DNA of 64,000 bases. It comes from Auanema rhodensis. Its lineage: Eukaryota; Nematoda; Chromadorea; Rhabditida; Rhabditidae. The notes under the pieces are model-generated. The model had not been told where the DNA came from. It worked only from the letters and a program-made list of their open reading frames with translations, and ran no database searches. Positions within the stretch are counted from its first letter, which is position 1, and each line of letters opens with the position of its first letter. Position numbers and translations under genes: made by a program. The stretch is taken from contig OZ059900.1 in the NCBI GenBank assembly GCA_964057225.1, positions 20,413,638 through 20,477,637 of the forward strand, read 5' to 3'. Positions 62,892 through 64,000 of this stretch are shown piece by piece.

Positions 62892-64000
62892 ACCCCTGTT
62901 TTTTTGTCGTGAAAGTGGAACTAGACGTTGAACGGACAATTTTGAGCTAGGTTTCATTGACATTGCATGAGTTTGAACACATGAAATCGTAAGTCAAAAC
63001 CTTGTTTACAGCGAAATTTCCAAAAACTGGTTTTCCAGCATAATAAAATATTTATCATGGAAAATACTGTGTTTTTGTATTTTTCTAGTGTTCAGCATGT
63101 AAAATGCTTCATTTTAGTATGTAACACGCTGAAATTCGTTGCATTTGACGACTCATATGAACAAAAATCGATTTAATCAATATTAGCCATAAGGGGCGTG
63201 CCCTCAGAATATGCTAATTTCCTTAATTTTCTAACCCCTGTTTTTTTGTCGTGAAAGTGGAACTAGACGTTGTACTAACAATTTTGAGCTAGGTTTCATT
63301 GACATTGCATGAGTTTGAACACATGAAATTGTAAGTCAAAACCTTGTTTACAGCGAAATTTCCAAAAACTGGTTTTCCAGCATAATAAAATATTTCTCAT
63401 GGGAAATACTGTGTTTTTGTATTTTTCTAGTGTTCAGCATGTGAAATGCTTCATTTTAGTATGTAACACGCTGAAATTCGTTGCATTTGACGACTCATAT
63501 GAACAAAAATCGATTTAATCAATATTAGCCATAAGGGGCGTGCCCTCAGAATATGCTAATTTCCTTAATTTTCTAACCCCTGTTTTTTTGTCGTGAAAGT
63601 GGAACTAGACGTTGAACGGACAATTTTGAGCTAGGTTTTATTGACATTGCATGAGTTTGAACACATGAAATCGTAAGTCAAAACCTTGTTTACAGCGAAA
63701 TTTCCAAAAACTGGTTTTCCAGCATAATAAAATATTTCTCATGGGAAATACTGTGTTTTTGTATTTTTCTAGTGTTCAGCATGTAAAATGCTTCATTTTA
63801 GTATGTAACACGCTGAAATTCGTTGCATTTGACGACTCATATGAACAAAAATCGATTTAATCAATATTAGCCATAAGGGGCGTGCCCTCAGAATATGCTA
63901 ATTTCCTTAATTTTCTAACCCCTGTTTTTTCGTCGTGAAAGTGGAACTAGACGTTGTACGAACAATTTTGAGCTAGGTTTCATTGACATTGCATGAGTTT
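62892..64000 (+). repeat. 4-mer HOR, copy 2, cut by the window end (monomers 185-188)
   Basis: Same series as 61524-62891 at 1368 bp spacing; the first monomer has TTTATCATGGAAA. Only 83 bp of the fourth monomer (63918-64000) lie inside the window, and they match its TTTTTTCG type, so the HOR probably continues. Confidence 0.9.

Larger units (their letters stand above)
1..64000 (+). repeat. Satellite DNA array, about 342 bp monomer, 187 full copies plus one partial
   Basis: The same unit recurs head to tail across the entire window with no interruption and no inverted copy. Monomer starts (first a of acccctg) fall at 1, 342, 683, 1025 and so on to 63918. Two sites account for nearly all length variation. 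One is monomer positions 129-130, where CC is present (342 bp) or replaced by a single A (341 bp). The other is the T-tract at 8-14, which is T6 to T8. The window starts and stops inside the array. Such long uninterrupted tandem arrays are typical of centromeric or pericentromeric heterochromatin in eukaryotes. I do not recognise the family. No unique sequence, transposon remnant, tRNA, rRNA or gene was seen on either strand. Confidence 0.98.
58450..64000 (+). repeat. Satellite domain C: return of domain A monomer types (monomers 172-188)
   Basis: At 58450 the GAACGG type and the 341 bp TTAAAAAAC type reappear. They are followed by the same ordered series seen in domain A: TCAAGGG, CTGTATTTTT/GCACTTG, CTGGACG, CCCCTATTTTTT/GAGCTGGG, GAGGTTG, TTAAAAAAC. 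Further right come GTACTAAC with GAAATTG and ATGTGAAAT, TTTTATTG, and TTTTTTCG with CATCTAAAAT, all of which also occur in domain A. The shared order, not only shared bases, shows that A and C descend from one earlier array. Confidence 0.85.

Noticed and set aside
1-64000. CRISPR-like regular repetition
   Set aside because: The whole 342 bp unit repeats with no unique spacers, and the unit is far longer than CRISPR repeats.
1-64000. Ribosomal DNA spacer, 5S rRNA or tRNA cluster
   Set aside because: No cloverleaf, no A/B box pair with the right spacing and no rRNA-like conserved block could be found in the monomer on either strand.
1-64000. Primate alpha satellite, because 342 is twice 171
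   Set aside because: I see no resemblance to the alpha-satellite monomer and no intact CENP-B box. Only the length coincides.

Overview
The whole 64 kb window is one uninterrupted head-to-tail array of a single AT-rich satellite DNA. The unit is about 342 bp, with a 341 bp length class. Taking the 'acccctg' motif as unit start, I count 187 complete monomers plus an 83 bp partial one (63918-64000). All are in the same orientation, and neither array end lies in the window. There is no unique sequence, mobile element, RNA gene, CRISPR array or credible protein gene. A reference monomer (27335-27676) has 116 G+C of 342 bases (34%) and 10 CpG, about what its base composition predicts. This is the architecture of eukaryotic centromeric or pericentromeric heterochromatin. 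I do not recognise the satellite family or species. It is not 171 bp primate alpha satellite, although 342 is twice 171. Undepleted CpG fits an invertebrate or another lightly methylated genome, but that is only inference.

Monomers differ from one another by a few diagnostic bases. Following these, the array falls into layers. Domain A (1-25624, monomers 1-75) is a mosaic of older, more varied types: the 341 bp 'TTAAAAAAC' type, the 'GAACGG' type, the 'TCAAGGG' type and others. Domain B (25625-58449, monomers 76-171) lacks those types and is built from a different, very homogeneous set. B1 (25625-52979) is marked by the 'CACAAG' type, and B2 (52980-58449) by 'GACTTTG', 'AGGCTTC' and 'TCAATTT' types. 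Domain C (58450-64000) returns to domain A types, including a 2050 bp six-monomer cassette also found at 4437-6486. The simplest reading is that B is a younger amplification inside an older A/C array.

Higher-order repeats (HORs) occur in every domain. Examples are tandem 3-mers (1026 bp at 7855), a tandem 8-mer (2735 bp at 20155), a tandem 13-mer (4444 bp at 26309), a dispersed 8-mer spaced 2736 bp (B2), a tandem 4-mer (1368 bp at 61524) and a single-monomer duplication (341 bp at 57426). No single HOR runs through the window, so the array appears to grow by local segmental duplication of varying size plus exchange inside monomers.

Each monomer carries conserved dyad symmetries, notably a nested TTCAGC / TAAAATG-CTT-CATTTTA / GCTGAA element, and a weak partial likeness to the CENP-B box. 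Twenty-four identical-looking 69-codon open frames are by-products of one base change (T to A at monomer position 91) and are not treated as genes.
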